From positions 62,001 to 126,000 of the forward strand of contig NZ_VCEI01000029.1 in the NCBI RefSeq assembly GCF_005860765.1: a DNA stretch of 64,000 bases. Reading direction: 5' to 3'. Shown here piece by piece: positions 25,666-34,074 of the stretch. Numbering within the stretch: the stretch's first letter is position 1; the number at the start of each line of letters is the position of its first letter. The notes beneath the pieces were generated by a model, which saw only the letters and a program-made list of their open reading frames with translations, did not search any database and was not told the origin of the DNA. The position numbers and the translations under genes were made by a program. The stretch comes from Dyadobacter sediminis. GTDB taxonomy: Bacteria > Bacteroidota > Bacteroidia > Cytophagales > Spirosomataceae.

Positions 25666-25691
25666 GCAGGTGCTTCACCTGCTCTTTTTTT
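25666..25691 (+). terminator. Rho-independent terminator
   Basis: GCAGGTG/CACCTGC with a three-base CTT loop, followed by TCTTTTTTTATTTT. It ends the transcript of the hypothetical gene at 25097. Confidence 0.9.
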
Positions 25692-25780
25692 ATTTTGATC
25701 AGGTACAATGCATTGCATATAATTTGTAAATCCTCCTATAAAATTATTTGTAAAATAATTTTAGTTAATTGTTTGAATTC

Positions 25781-26476
25781 ATGAAATACACACACTTTTT
25801 TTTAATTGCACTATTGCTGAAAGCAGCTTTGTGCCAGGCACAAAAGCAACCAACCGTTAATGTTGGAATGGATATTGGTGCCGGTTTTGAAAACAGTTCT
25901 TTGGCACCCAGTATTTTTTACCACGAGGATTTAAGTGTCAGAGGATTACACTGGCTCCAGTTTGGCGTAGGAATCAGAGCCGCGGGGTATTATACCGGAG
26001 CAACGGATCTGCTTTCAACAAACGATGCCATTTCCAGTGATACGCTCAGGTACAACCGCCTTTCCGCCAATACCATCAGCTTTGTGGCCGGAATGAACCT
26101 GAGGTTCTGGAAACTGAATCTGGGATTTAATACGGATCTGGTTAATCTTGCTTTCGGAGAGCGGCGAAGCGGATTTTACCTGAAAAGACACTTGCCTGCA
26201 GATAGTGTCACGCATTACAACCAGTTTGTTCCCACCATTCCGGCCGTGTTTAATTTCATGCCCGTTGCCACGCCTAATCAGAATGGTATTTCGGAGGTAT
26301 ATGCCAGAGTCTGGCTCTCCAGAAAAATCGGTCTGAAAATGGCGTATCTTTTTGGCCGGCAAACCTATACAACCAGAATCAATAAAAAATCACAGATTGT
26401 ACTGGATAATGGGCAGAGACGCTTTTCCACCATTTATAAAATGCCTTACCTGGCTATTTGCTTTTCACTTTTATGA
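25781..26476 (+). CDS. Exported beta-rich protein, probable outer-membrane protein
   Basis: A 231-residue protein with a signal peptide (MKYTHFFLIALLLKAALCQAQ) and alternating hydrophobic/polar stretches typical of small beta-barrels (VNVGMDIGAGFE, WLQFGVGIRAAGYYT, LNLGFNTDLVNLAF, YLAICFSLL at the very C-terminus). No catalytic motif is seen. The ATG at 25781 starts the signal; an in-frame TTG 12 bases earlier is less likely. It stands alone after a terminator and is convergent with the sugar isomerase-like gene. Function unknown. Confidence 0.65.
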   Translation: MKYTHFFLIALLLKAALCQAQKQPTVNVGMDIGAGFENSSLAPSIFYHEDLSVRGLHWLQFGVGIRAAGYYTGATDLLSTNDAISSDTLRYNRLSANTISFVAGMNLRFWKLNLGFNTDLVNLAFGERRSGFYLKRHLPADSVTHYNQFVPTIPAVFNFMPVATPNQNGISEVYARVWLSRKIGLKMAYLFGRQTYTTRINKKSQIVLDNGQRRFSTIYKMPYLAICFSLL

Positions 26477-26489
26477 TTAAGCTGGCGGA

Positions 26490-26524
26490 CTGTCAGCAAT
26501 CGACTATGTGCCAGGCGCTGACAG
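26490..26524. terminator. Inverted repeat between convergent genes
   Basis: CTGTCAGC (26490-26497) and GCTGACAG (26517-26524) flank a 19-base loop between the converging ends of two genes. It may terminate both; no T-run is present. Confidence 0.4.
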
Positions 26525-26542
26525 CCAACCCGCTAACGGCTC

Positions 26543-27478
26543 TTAAACTTCCATTTTGATCAGGTTCTGATAACAGGTCCTGACCGTTTCCATCGAAGGT
26601 GCAAGGTCGTATTCCACAAAGAAATTCTGTAAACCCGCAATTTGGGCAGCCTCAAAAATCCGCTTGAACTCCACTACGCCGTTACCGACCTCTGTAACTG
26701 TCTGCAGATCTTTTTTGATGTCTTTTACATGCCACAAAGGAAAACGTCCTGGATGCTCTTTAAACAAGGCAACCGGATCTTTTCCGGCTTTTGTAGCCCA
26801 CGCCAGGTCAAGCTCCATTTTTACAAGGTCTTTATCTGTTTGCGAAAGCACCAGTTCATAAGGTGTTTTTCCGCCATCAACCGGATCAAATTCGGTAGCA
26901 TGATTGTGATATGCAAAGCCAATGCCTGCTTTTTTACATGCTTCGCCCGTTTTCTGAAAAACTTCAATGGAATTTTTGATTTCATCCATTGTGCCAACCG
27001 GCGTACTGGCGCAAACCAGATAACTCAGTCCGCCTTCCGCGGCATTATCCACAAGTTGCTGGTAATTGTCCCGCAGGTTTAAAGTCGGCGGAATACTGAA
27101 CGGTTTTCCGTTTGACCCCGTTGGAAGCTTGGCGCCTGCCGGAATTTTAAACGGTGCGCCAATTGCATGGTGTGCTCGCCACTTCAATCCCATGCCTTCC
27201 AGAAGGCTTTTGAATTCTTTCGGCTTGTAGCCATAGTATCCTTCCCGCATGCTGAATGCAGACTCGATTTCCTTATAACCGATCTTTGCAATTTGTTCAA
27301 GTGTTTCCTTCGGGTTTTCATTCATTTTTTCAAAAACAGTAAAAAGCTGAATCCCGACAGGTCTTTTGGCCATAAACAATTCATTCAATACGTTACCTTC
27401 TGATAAATAAGGCAGCGCCATACCGCCTGCAAGCAATGCACCTGCTTTTTTTATAAAATGTCTTCTGTTATTTTCCAT
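26543..27478 (-). CDS. Sugar phosphate isomerase/epimerase-like TIM-barrel protein (Tat-exported)
   Basis: A 311-residue protein of the xylose-isomerase-like TIM-barrel/AP endonuclease 2 family. The N-terminus RRHFIKKAGALLAGG is a twin-arginine signal, so it acts in the periplasm. Barrel landmarks are GIQLFTVFEKMNENPKETL, IGYKEIESA, FAYHNHATEFD (metal-ligand His), MELDLAWATKAG and WHVKDIKKD. The ATG at 27478 is chosen because the twin-arginine signal starts there; the open frame continues back into the preceding gene. It lies 25 bp after the sugar dehydrogenase gene and is probably cotranscribed with it, consistent with oxidative sugar processing outside the cytoplasm. The substrate is unknown. 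Confidence 0.88.
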   Translation of the reverse strand: MENNRRHFIKKAGALLAGGMALPYLSEGNVLNELFMAKRPVGIQLFTVFEKMNENPKETLEQIAKIGYKEIESAFSMREGYYGYKPKEFKSLLEGMGLKWRAHHAIGAPFKIPAGAKLPTGSNGKPFSIPPTLNLRDNYQQLVDNAAEGGLSYLVCASTPVGTMDEIKNSIEVFQKTGEACKKAGIGFAYHNHATEFDPVDGGKTPYELVLSQTDKDLVKMELDLAWATKAGKDPVALFKEHPGRFPLWHVKDIKKDLQTVTEVGNGVVEFKRIFEAAQIAGLQNFFVEYDLAPSMETVRTCYQNLIKMEV

Positions 27479-27503
27479 TTCAGTGAGAATTGAATGCGTT
27501 TGT

Positions 27504-30356
27504 TTATTTCTGTGAATCTGATGCCTGAACAAAATTGATTTTGGAGAATGACAGCAACGGCTGAATGGCCCTGGCTTCATCGTTTTTGAAAACAAAATAA
27601 AGGTCATGTTTTCCCTTTATATTTTTCAGATCAATGACAACAGGCGGTCTGGCAAACGGATTCCGCTGCTTGGGTGTTTCTCCCGGCTTGGCATTTTTCT
27701 TTTCACTTTCCATTTCTGCCATTACTTTGGCTATGTCCACTTCGGGTGCAATTTCCACTTTCTGCTGACCTGCCATTTCACCAGTCGGCGAGTCAAGCCT
27801 TATTTCAATGGTTCCGCCCACACTTCCTTCGCGTTTCTGAGCAGAGGCGTTGAGTGAAAGCTGACTTATGTTCGTCAGGTCAATGTTTTTGAAACCCAGA
27901 TAACTGTTATCAAATGCAACTACGCTGAAGCCCAGTCCGGCAACACCCAGCGCCTTTAATTCAGCTCCTTTTACAACCGGTGCTTCGGCAGCATTCATTT
28001 CAGGGCTTCGCAAAACGATCATTTCTTCGGAAGTCTGTGCCGGAATGGCCTTTGATCCATTTGTTGCACGGTCCGTATAAGCCGCCCGGATCAGAACCGA
28101 GCCGTTTCCGTTATCGCCATTCGGGATTTTAGGTGTAAATTCTCCTTTCACAGGCAAGGTGCTCAGCGTTTTGTCCGTACTGCTCAGAATGTATTTGACA
28201 ATTACTTCCGCATCCGCAACAGGCAGTGCAGGATGTGCCGGCATGGCCACTTCGCCCCAAACGCCTGCTCCGCCTTTCAGCACTTTTCCCACAAGGTAAT
28301 CCATTGAGCCGGGCTGACTTTTGTATTTATTCGAAACATCCGCAAAAGCAGGCCCAACCGATTTGGTATTGAGCTGATGACAAACCTTGCAGTCACTTTT
28401 GTTGATCAATGCCTGCGCAACGGCGAATTGCGTCGAGGCATCCACGCTTCGCTGCCCCTGGATTACTTCTGCATAATCGAATCCATCGGACGTATAATCA
28501 ATACTGACTGCGATCTGCTCCGGTTTTATCTTTCCATCGGCAAGGCTTCCGTCTTCTTTGTCGCTGACATTAACGGCATACTGGATGGGCTTGCCCGGAA
28601 AGAAAAACGTCCGGTTATCCGAAAGGTCCACAGTAACCTGTGGCGGTTCGTTGCCGGCAACTATTTTAAGAGACTGGCTGTTGCTTGCCCCTTTGGCATC
28701 GGTAACGTGTAGCGTGGCCGTGTAAACGCCGGGTTTGTCAAAAGTAACGCTTGGATTTGCTGTATTATATGATTTGGTGACATTGCCCGGGCCTGTCACT
28801 TTCCAGTTGTATCTGAGCACATCTCCGTCATAATCCTTGGTTCCATCAGATGATAATTTAGCCTGAAAAGGAACAGTCCCTCCTTTTTTGTCCGTAGATA
28901 CCTGCACAACGGGCTTTCTGTTTCCGCCATTGTATTCAATCCGGACGAGACGGGAATTGTCGCTTTTGCGGAACCAGTTGCTGCCGTATTCCAGAATATA
29001 AAGATCACCGTCGGGGCCGAACTTGATATCAATCGGCTGCACCGGATGATATGCTGGCATTACGCGCTCCATGGATTCATAATCCCCGTTTTCCTTCATG
29101 GAAACAGCCATAATCCAGCCGCGTGAAAAATCGGCCGTTATCCATTTATTTTCATAATAAGCCGGCCATGGACGTTTCGGGTTTTTGAAATCGGATTTAT
29201 GAAAAACAGGTCCGCCCGTAGCACTGCGCGATCCGGAACCCACCAGCGGAAATTTCTCGGAAACGCCGTATGGGTAATAAATAAAGGTCGGCTCCGTCGG
29301 CGGAAGTTCCCGTAAGCCGGTATTGTTTGGTGAGGTATTGACAAGATTTTTAGGGTCTTTTTTAGCCAGCGGCTTGTTGGCGGCATAATCATAAACCGGA
29401 AAGGCCTGATCGTCGGCGACAAACCACGGCCAGCCAAAGTTCCCGGGTTTTCTGGCCTGATTCATTTCATCGTATCCGCGCGGACCGATTTCCGAATCTT
29501 CACCGGCATCCGGACCGACTTCTCCCCAGTAAACAAATCCCGTTTTGCTGTCAATGGCAATGCGCCAGGGATTTCTGTGGCCCATGGAATAAATTTCCGG
29601 ACGTGTTTTTGCAGTTCCTTTCGGGAAAAGATTGCCTTCCGGAATAGTATATGTGCCATTCGGCTCCGGGTGGATTCTCAGGATTTTTCCTCTCAGATCA
29701 TTCGTGTTTCCGGCATGGCCCTGATCGTCCCAGCTGCTGCGGCCTTCACGTTCATCCGTTTGTGCCGCTTTCTGGTTTCCGGTGTTGTTACCAACGGTAA
29801 GATAAAGATTTCCCGCTTTGTCCCAAGTCATCCCTCCGCCGGTATGGCAGCATACTTCACGTTGTGTTTCCACTTCGATCACAGTCTTTTTGGACGCTTC
29901 AACCAATTGGTCGTCTTTTAGTTCCCAGCGCCCGAGCACGTGCTTTTTCTCGGTCGGATGCGCATAGTAAAGGTAAATCCAGTGATTGGTTTCGTAATTC
30001 GGGTCCAGCGTAAGCCCCATCAGCCCTTCTTCGGCTTCTCTTACAACACCTTCTGCGCTTGTATATTTCGTATTGACCGGGATTTCGGCAATCAGATCAG
30101 TGGCTTTGGTAACCGGATTGTATTTTTTGAGCGCTCCTTTTCTTTCAATGATCAAAGCGGAACCATCTTTAAGAACTTCGAAAACCATGGGTTCGTCCAG
30201 GTTTTCAGCAATAACAACAGGCGTGAACCTGCTTTCGTCGGGCTTGGGCGTAGTGTCCTGCAAAGTAAATGACATCAGAAATGGAACAGTCAGGATGTTC
30301 ACTGCGCATTTGAAAGTCAGAAGGATTTTTTGTCGGAAAGTATAAGTATTTATCAT
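27504..30356 (-). CDS. PQQ-type sugar dehydrogenase with PKD and cytochrome c domains
   Basis: A 950-residue secreted multi-domain protein. After an N-terminal hydrophobic signal region comes a glucose/sorbosone dehydrogenase six-bladed propeller (about residues 50-470; GGGMTWDKAGNLYLTVG, NDLRGKILRIHP, YSMGHRNPWRIAID, WGEVGPDAG). Then follow a PKD Ig-like domain (about 480-575, YDGDVLRYNWKVTGPG), a region ending in a c-type haem site CKVCH with QLNTKSVGPAFADV (about 655-740), and a C-terminal beta-sandwich resembling a CBM6-type carbohydrate-binding domain (about 760-950). Cofactor use (PQQ) is a family inference; the haem would accept electrons. I take ATG 30356; a TTG six bases upstream is the only alternative. 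It is followed by the Tat-exported isomerase-like gene. Confidence 0.9.
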   Translation of the reverse strand: MINTYTFRQKILLTFKCAVNILTVPFLMSFTLQDTTPKPDESRFTPVVIAENLDEPMVFEVLKDGSALIIERKGALKKYNPVTKATDLIAEIPVNTKYTSAEGVVREAEEGLMGLTLDPNYETNHWIYLYYAHPTEKKHVLGRWELKDDQLVEASKKTVIEVETQREVCCHTGGGMTWDKAGNLYLTVGNNTGNQKAAQTDEREGRSSWDDQGHAGNTNDLRGKILRIHPEPNGTYTIPEGNLFPKGTAKTRPEIYSMGHRNPWRIAIDSKTGFVYWGEVGPDAGEDSEIGPRGYDEMNQARKPGNFGWPWFVADDQAFPVYDYAANKPLAKKDPKNLVNTSPNNTGLRELPPTEPTFIYYPYGVSEKFPLVGSGSRSATGGPVFHKSDFKNPKRPWPAYYENKWITADFSRGWIMAVSMKENGDYESMERVMPAYHPVQPIDIKFGPDGDLYILEYGSNWFRKSDNSRLVRIEYNGGNRKPVVQVSTDKKGGTVPFQAKLSSDGTKDYDGDVLRYNWKVTGPGNVTKSYNTANPSVTFDKPGVYTATLHVTDAKGASNSQSLKIVAGNEPPQVTVDLSDNRTFFFPGKPIQYAVNVSDKEDGSLADGKIKPEQIAVSIDYTSDGFDYAEVIQGQRSVDASTQFAVAQALINKSDCKVCHQLNTKSVGPAFADVSNKYKSQPGSMDYLVGKVLKGGAGVWGEVAMPAHPALPVADAEVIVKYILSSTDKTLSTLPVKGEFTPKIPNGDNGNGSVLIRAAYTDRATNGSKAIPAQTSEEMIVLRSPEMNAAEAPVVKGAELKALGVAGLGFSVVAFDNSYLGFKNIDLTNISQLSLNASAQKREGSVGGTIEIRLDSPTGEMAGQQKVEIAPEVDIAKVMAEMESEKKNAKPGETPKQRNPFARPPVVIDLKNIKGKHDLYFVFKNDEARAIQPLLSFSKINFVQASDSQK

Positions 30357-30490
30357 TAGCAACGATTTATTGTATATAACAAATAATAATATTAAAAGAA
30401 AAAATTGATAATAGAAAAGATTGAACAGCCAAAATGACCAGTTATGTTATTTTCATGTATTAGTACCAAAATTCACAGAATAGTGAAATG

Positions 30491-30522
30491 TTGAAAGTAT
30501 TTCCGGCAGAAGATTTACTTTG
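30491..30522 (+). promoter_or_regulatory. Putative promoter of the DUF1810 gene
   Basis: TTG at 30491-30493 and TTACTTTG at 30515-30522 (one mismatch to TAnnTTTG), 21 bases apart. The leader to the ATG at 30620 would be about 90 bases. Confidence 0.4.
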
Positions 30523-30619
30523 CCGCTTGTAAAGGTCTTAGGACATATGGTGTTCGGGAATAAATAATCAGAACAGCTATTTCATCAACCTTGTTTTTAC
30601 AACTTCAAACCGGATCAAA

Positions 30620-31051
30620 ATGAAAACAGAGCGTAACCTGAACAGGTTTTTGGAAGCACAGAACCGGGATTATTCCCAGGCACTGAGTGAGATGAAAAGC
30701 GGGAGAAAGCGAAGTCACTGGATCTGGTATATTTTCCCTCAGATACATGGACTGGGTTTCAGTTCTACGTCGGAATTTTATGCCATTACAGATCTGAATG
30801 AAGCAAACGATTACCTGCAGCATCCGGTTCTGGGAAGCAGGCTGATCGAAATTACAAAGGCAGTACTTGCACACAATGGCAAAACCGCCAATCAGATCAT
30901 GGGAAGTCCCGATGACCTGAAACTGAAATCCTGTATGACTTTATTCGGTTTACTGGAAAATACAAATCCGGTGTTTCAGCAAGTTCTGGACAAATATTTC
31001 AACGGCATGCAGGACCAAAAAACACTTGCCATAATAAAAAGCGGAAATTAG
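30620..31051 (+). CDS. DUF1810 family protein
   Basis: A 143-residue cytoplasmic protein matching the DUF1810 family throughout: NLNRFLEAQNRDYSQALSEM at the N-terminus, the hallmark HWIWYIFPQIHGLGFS near residue 33, LNEANDYLQHPVLGSRLIE, and SCMTLFGLLE near the end. The biochemical function of the family is unknown. It is a single gene, divergent from the sugar dehydrogenase and convergent with the CheB-like gene. A weak hairpin (CGCTGC/GCAGCG near 31054-31071) follows the stop. Confidence 0.9.
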   Translation: MKTERNLNRFLEAQNRDYSQALSEMKSGRKRSHWIWYIFPQIHGLGFSSTSEFYAITDLNEANDYLQHPVLGSRLIEITKAVLAHNGKTANQIMGSPDDLKLKSCMTLFGLLENTNPVFQQVLDKYFNGMQDQKTLAIIKSGN

Positions 31052-31093
31052 GGCGCTGCTGAATTGCAGCGTTTCAAAAACAAAATGCTGTGT

Positions 31094-31702
31094 TCAGACG
31101 GCTTCTGCTGCTTGCAGCAGGTTGTTTTGCTCGCTCAGAAACTTCATTAAAGCAGCTGCCAGCTCTTTTGGCGAAAGAATATGTGTGGGGTGATCCATCA
31201 GAATAGCGCTCTTCGGCATGCCTGTAAACTCGGCTGTACTCGGGTCCTGAACCATCACCATGCCATCCTGCTGATGCATATGCATGGCGCCTTTTGCACC
31301 GTCCGATCCTGCTCCGGATAGGATAATACCGATCCCCATTGCCTTGACGTGATCCGCCATGGAATGAAAAAAGATGTTAACGGCCCAGTTGCTTTTATCA
31401 AGCGGATCTCGTTTGTAAACTTCCAGAAACCCGTTTTTGATGGTCATAAAACTGTTGATCGGAAGCATATAGATATGGTTCGGTTCAACCAGTTCATGGT
31501 TTGTTGCCCAGCTGACAGGAATTTCTGTATGTTTCGCAAGCATTTTATCCCGAATGCTGGCGTAATCCCTTGCAAGATGCTGAATGATAACAAACGCTAC
31601 ATTGGGCAAGGCCGGAATACACGAAAAGAAATCATGAAGATCTTCTGTTCCGCCGGAAGAAAAACCGATCGCTACAATATAGAATTCTGACTTCTCTTTC
31701 AT
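31094..31702 (-). CDS. CheB-type methylesterase domain protein, no receiver domain
   Basis: A 202-residue protein consisting only of a CheB catalytic domain. The serine-hydrolase triad is readable: Ser15 in GFSSGGT, His42 in IIQHLA and Asp134 in LSGAGSDGAKGAM. In chemotaxis CheB demethylates receptor glutamates and normally carries an N-terminal receiver domain, which is absent here. The ATG at 31702 is used since the fold begins at once; the frame extends upstream without homology. No cheR, receptor or cheA lies in the window. Standalone CheB domains in Bacteroidota often accompany hybrid PAS kinases, so the target is uncertain. Confidence 0.85.
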   Translation of the reverse strand: MKEKSEFYIVAIGFSSGGTEDLHDFFSCIPALPNVAFVIIQHLARDYASIRDKMLAKHTEIPVSWATNHELVEPNHIYMLPINSFMTIKNGFLEVYKRDPLDKSNWAVNIFFHSMADHVKAMGIGIILSGAGSDGAKGAMHMHQQDGMVMVQDPSTAEFTGMPKSAILMDHPTHILSPKELAAALMKFLSEQNNLLQAAEAV

Positions 31703-31775
31703 AGCTTTCAGATATAGATGGATGACGAAATTACAACCCGCAACTGCTGGTATTGACTTTCTGTCTAGCTGCAAG

Positions 31776-32435
31776 TCAGGAATTTGCCAGCGCCACAATG
31801 TCTTTTACTTCCAGTACTTTTTTGGAATAACCTTTTCCTGCCGCTTTGATCATAGCTTTTCCTACTTCCTGCAAAGTACAAAAGCCGGATGGGAACAGTG
31901 CGCGTCCGACAGGATAAAACCAGAAAATAAGCTTGTAGTAAGATTTGATATTTTTTTGTCCCGGCATTGCTTTCATGAAGCCGGGACGGAACATGTATGC
32001 ATTTTCAAAGAATTGTATCAGTGCATTTTCGGTAGCGCCTTTTACACGCGCCCACGCGATTTTTCCCTGCTCACTGCTGTCGGTACCCGCTCCTGTAACG
32101 TAACAGAAAGTCATTTCCGGATTAAGTCTGGCCAGTACTTGCCCAACGTTTAAAGTGAGATCGTAAGTAATGCGTTTGTATTCTTCTTTGCTTATGCCGA
32201 CGGACGATATTCCCAGACAAAAAAAGCAGGCATTGTACCCGGCAAGCTGCGTTTCGACAGGAGCAAGATTGAAAAAATCGGAATGAATGATTTCTTTCAG
32301 CTTCGGATGCGATATGCCGCCGGGCTTTCGGTTGATAACCAGAACTTTTTCCACATCCGGATGATTCAGGCATTCCAGCAAAACGCCTTCGCCGACCATT
32401 CCTGTTGCTCCTGTAATTATTGCCTTGATTTTCAT
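31776..32435 (-). CDS. SDR-type NAD(P)-binding epimerase-like protein
   Basis: A 219-residue atypical short-chain dehydrogenase. The Rossmann glycine motif ITGATGMVGEGVL is at the N-terminus (residues 7-19), followed by an acidic/basic strand end VLVINRKPGG typical of dinucleotide selection and by CFFCLGISS. The usual YxxxK pair is not seen; ARVKGATENALIQ occupies the corresponding helix, as in the NmrA/HTATIP2-like subgroup. It is probably a cytoplasmic redox or sensor protein. It lies 73 bp upstream of the CheB-like gene on the same strand and may share a transcript. Confidence 0.82.
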   Translation of the reverse strand: MKIKAIITGATGMVGEGVLLECLNHPDVEKVLVINRKPGGISHPKLKEIIHSDFFNLAPVETQLAGYNACFFCLGISSVGISKEEYKRITYDLTLNVGQVLARLNPEMTFCYVTGAGTDSSEQGKIAWARVKGATENALIQFFENAYMFRPGFMKAMPGQKNIKSYYKLIFWFYPVGRALFPSGFCTLQEVGKAMIKAAGKGYSKKVLEVKDIVALANS

Positions 32436-32640
32436 AGAAAATAGTGTTGAGTGCCTGCGTCCGGCATTTGCAATGTCTGAACTTCAAATAAGCAGGAACC
32501 GACATGTATGTCAGGCCATTTAACCTCCATATGCCTGTAAGGTATTAAATATTCCGGCCATTTTAAAAAAGTTGGATTCTTGTAAATGTTATTTGTTTTC
32601 AGACTGGTGCCATGTTGATTCAGGTTTGGATGTAAATGGC

Positions 32641-32666
32641 AAAAGCAGGACATATGCCCTGCTTTT
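32641..32666 (-). terminator. Terminator after the phosphodiesterase gene
   Basis: AAAAGCAGG/CCTGCTTTT with an 8-base loop. The A- and T-flanked stem works on either strand and lies 25 bases past the stop at 32691. Confidence 0.8.
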
Positions 32667-32690
32667 GAAGTTAATTGATCAGTACGGTTG

Positions 32691-34073
32691 TTATTTGTCA
32701 GCAGTCAGCAATCCGGGATAAAGTGTTCCCTCGGCCGATGGAAACGGCATGTTCAGCAATTTTGCAACAAGCGGAGCAATATCCTGCAGACCCATTTCCG
32801 GAATTACGGTGCCTTGCCGGATGCCTTTGCCAAACACGACAAAACCCGTTTGTATTTCCTTGAAGTCTGGAAAAAATCCGTGTGTGCCGCCGCTTGCCGA
32901 ACGTACAAGCTCGCCAGTCGCAACGCTGCTGATCGTGAAGCCTTGCTTCGGGGCAAGTGCAAGTGCGGCAGCCGGGTCGGCTCCGATCATGTCCAGCGCA
33001 GTCCGGTCTTTCACATCAAACATGCTTTTTTCCGAAACAGGAAGTTTGGCCAATGCAGCTTTCACTTTTTCCAGCGTTTGCATGTCGTTTTTGTCCTTCA
33101 GATGCAGGAACGCGGCACCGCCTGAACCATGAAAGTAAGCTTTCCAGCCTGCTTTGTTTGCCGGATCATACAAGCCTTCTTTTGCAAGGAGCACGTTAGG
33201 CGCAATAGCCGAATGAATATCCACAAAACCATGGTCACCAGTAACGATTACCGTCGTATTTTCCTTGATACCCGCCTTTTCAATTGCTTCGAGGATCGTC
33301 TTCACACCGCCATCCACGCTGCTCAATGCCGCCCGCACCTTGTCTCCGTCGCGTCCCTGTTCATGCTCGAAATGGTCCAGCGCAACAAGGTGAACAGCCA
33401 GAAAGGCCGGTTTGTACTTGCGGATAATGTAGCCGCTCATGCGTGCCAGATTGGCGTCAATACCGAGATAATCCCCGTCAAAGTCGATTTCTTCCAGCTG
33501 GCCGGTTGCCTGTTGCTGTACTTCCTTAAAAAAGCCTTTTGGCGAAGCATTTTCCGAAAGTGCATGCATCATATCACGCTTGCCACCCTTTGTTTTGGGC
33601 AAATACCAGTATTCCGGAATATTATAATCCGCCGGGCTGCCTACCGAAACGGGCCAGAATACGGATGCTGTTTTTAATCCCTGTGCCTTTGCAGCACTGA
33701 AAATAGTGGGAACCTTGATCGTCTTGTAATCCCATATCCATTTTCCGGTAACTTCCAGCGGCTCCGGCGGCGTATTGTAATGTACGCCGTGCCTGGCAGG
33801 TTTTACGCCGGTGATCATGGTTGTATGCGACGGATAAGTGACGGTCGGGAACACGCCGGTTACGCCGTCTGCATAAGCGCCCGTTTGCATCGCCTGCCGC
33901 AGATTTACCATGGACCACGAAGGATCTTTGTAAAATTCGGGCCGGAGTCCGTCGATGCTGATCAGGATCACATGCCTTTCCTGCGCCAGCAGCTGTGCGC
34001 CGGAAAGTGCCATGAACAGCCATGGAAGAATGCTTTTGCGCATGCCCGTCCACTGGTCTCGTTTCTGTATCAT
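32691..34073 (-). CDS. Ectonucleotide pyrophosphatase/phosphodiesterase family protein
   Basis: A 460-residue exported enzyme of the alkaline phosphatase superfamily (NPP type). After a signal peptide ending near Gln31, the first metal ligand Asp41 is in ISIDGLRPEF and the nucleophile Thr79 is in FPTVTYPSHTTMITG. The second metal site is in LVALDHFEHEQG and IVTGDHGFVDIH, with a final His in GGTHGFFPD. All ligands appear intact, so phosphodiester or pyrophosphate hydrolysis is likely; the natural substrate is unknown. The chosen ATG (34073) lies one base after the TAA of the TonB receptor gene, implying coupling; an ATG at 34043 would give a shorter signal peptide. Confidence 0.9.
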   Translation of the reverse strand: MIQKRDQWTGMRKSILPWLFMALSGAQLLAQERHVILISIDGLRPEFYKDPSWSMVNLRQAMQTGAYADGVTGVFPTVTYPSHTTMITGVKPARHGVHYNTPPEPLEVTGKWIWDYKTIKVPTIFSAAKAQGLKTASVFWPVSVGSPADYNIPEYWYLPKTKGGKRDMMHALSENASPKGFFKEVQQQATGQLEEIDFDGDYLGIDANLARMSGYIIRKYKPAFLAVHLVALDHFEHEQGRDGDKVRAALSSVDGGVKTILEAIEKAGIKENTTVIVTGDHGFVDIHSAIAPNVLLAKEGLYDPANKAGWKAYFHGSGGAAFLHLKDKNDMQTLEKVKAALAKLPVSEKSMFDVKDRTALDMIGADPAAALALAPKQGFTISSVATGELVRSASGGTHGFFPDFKEIQTGFVVFGKGIRQGTVIPEMGLQDIAPLVAKLLNMPFPSAEGTLYPGLLTADK

Positions 34074-34074
34074 C

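Noticed and set aside
32432-32653. 73-codon open frame before the SDR-like gene
   Set aside because: It overlaps the terminator hairpin at 32641 and has no recognisable sequence.
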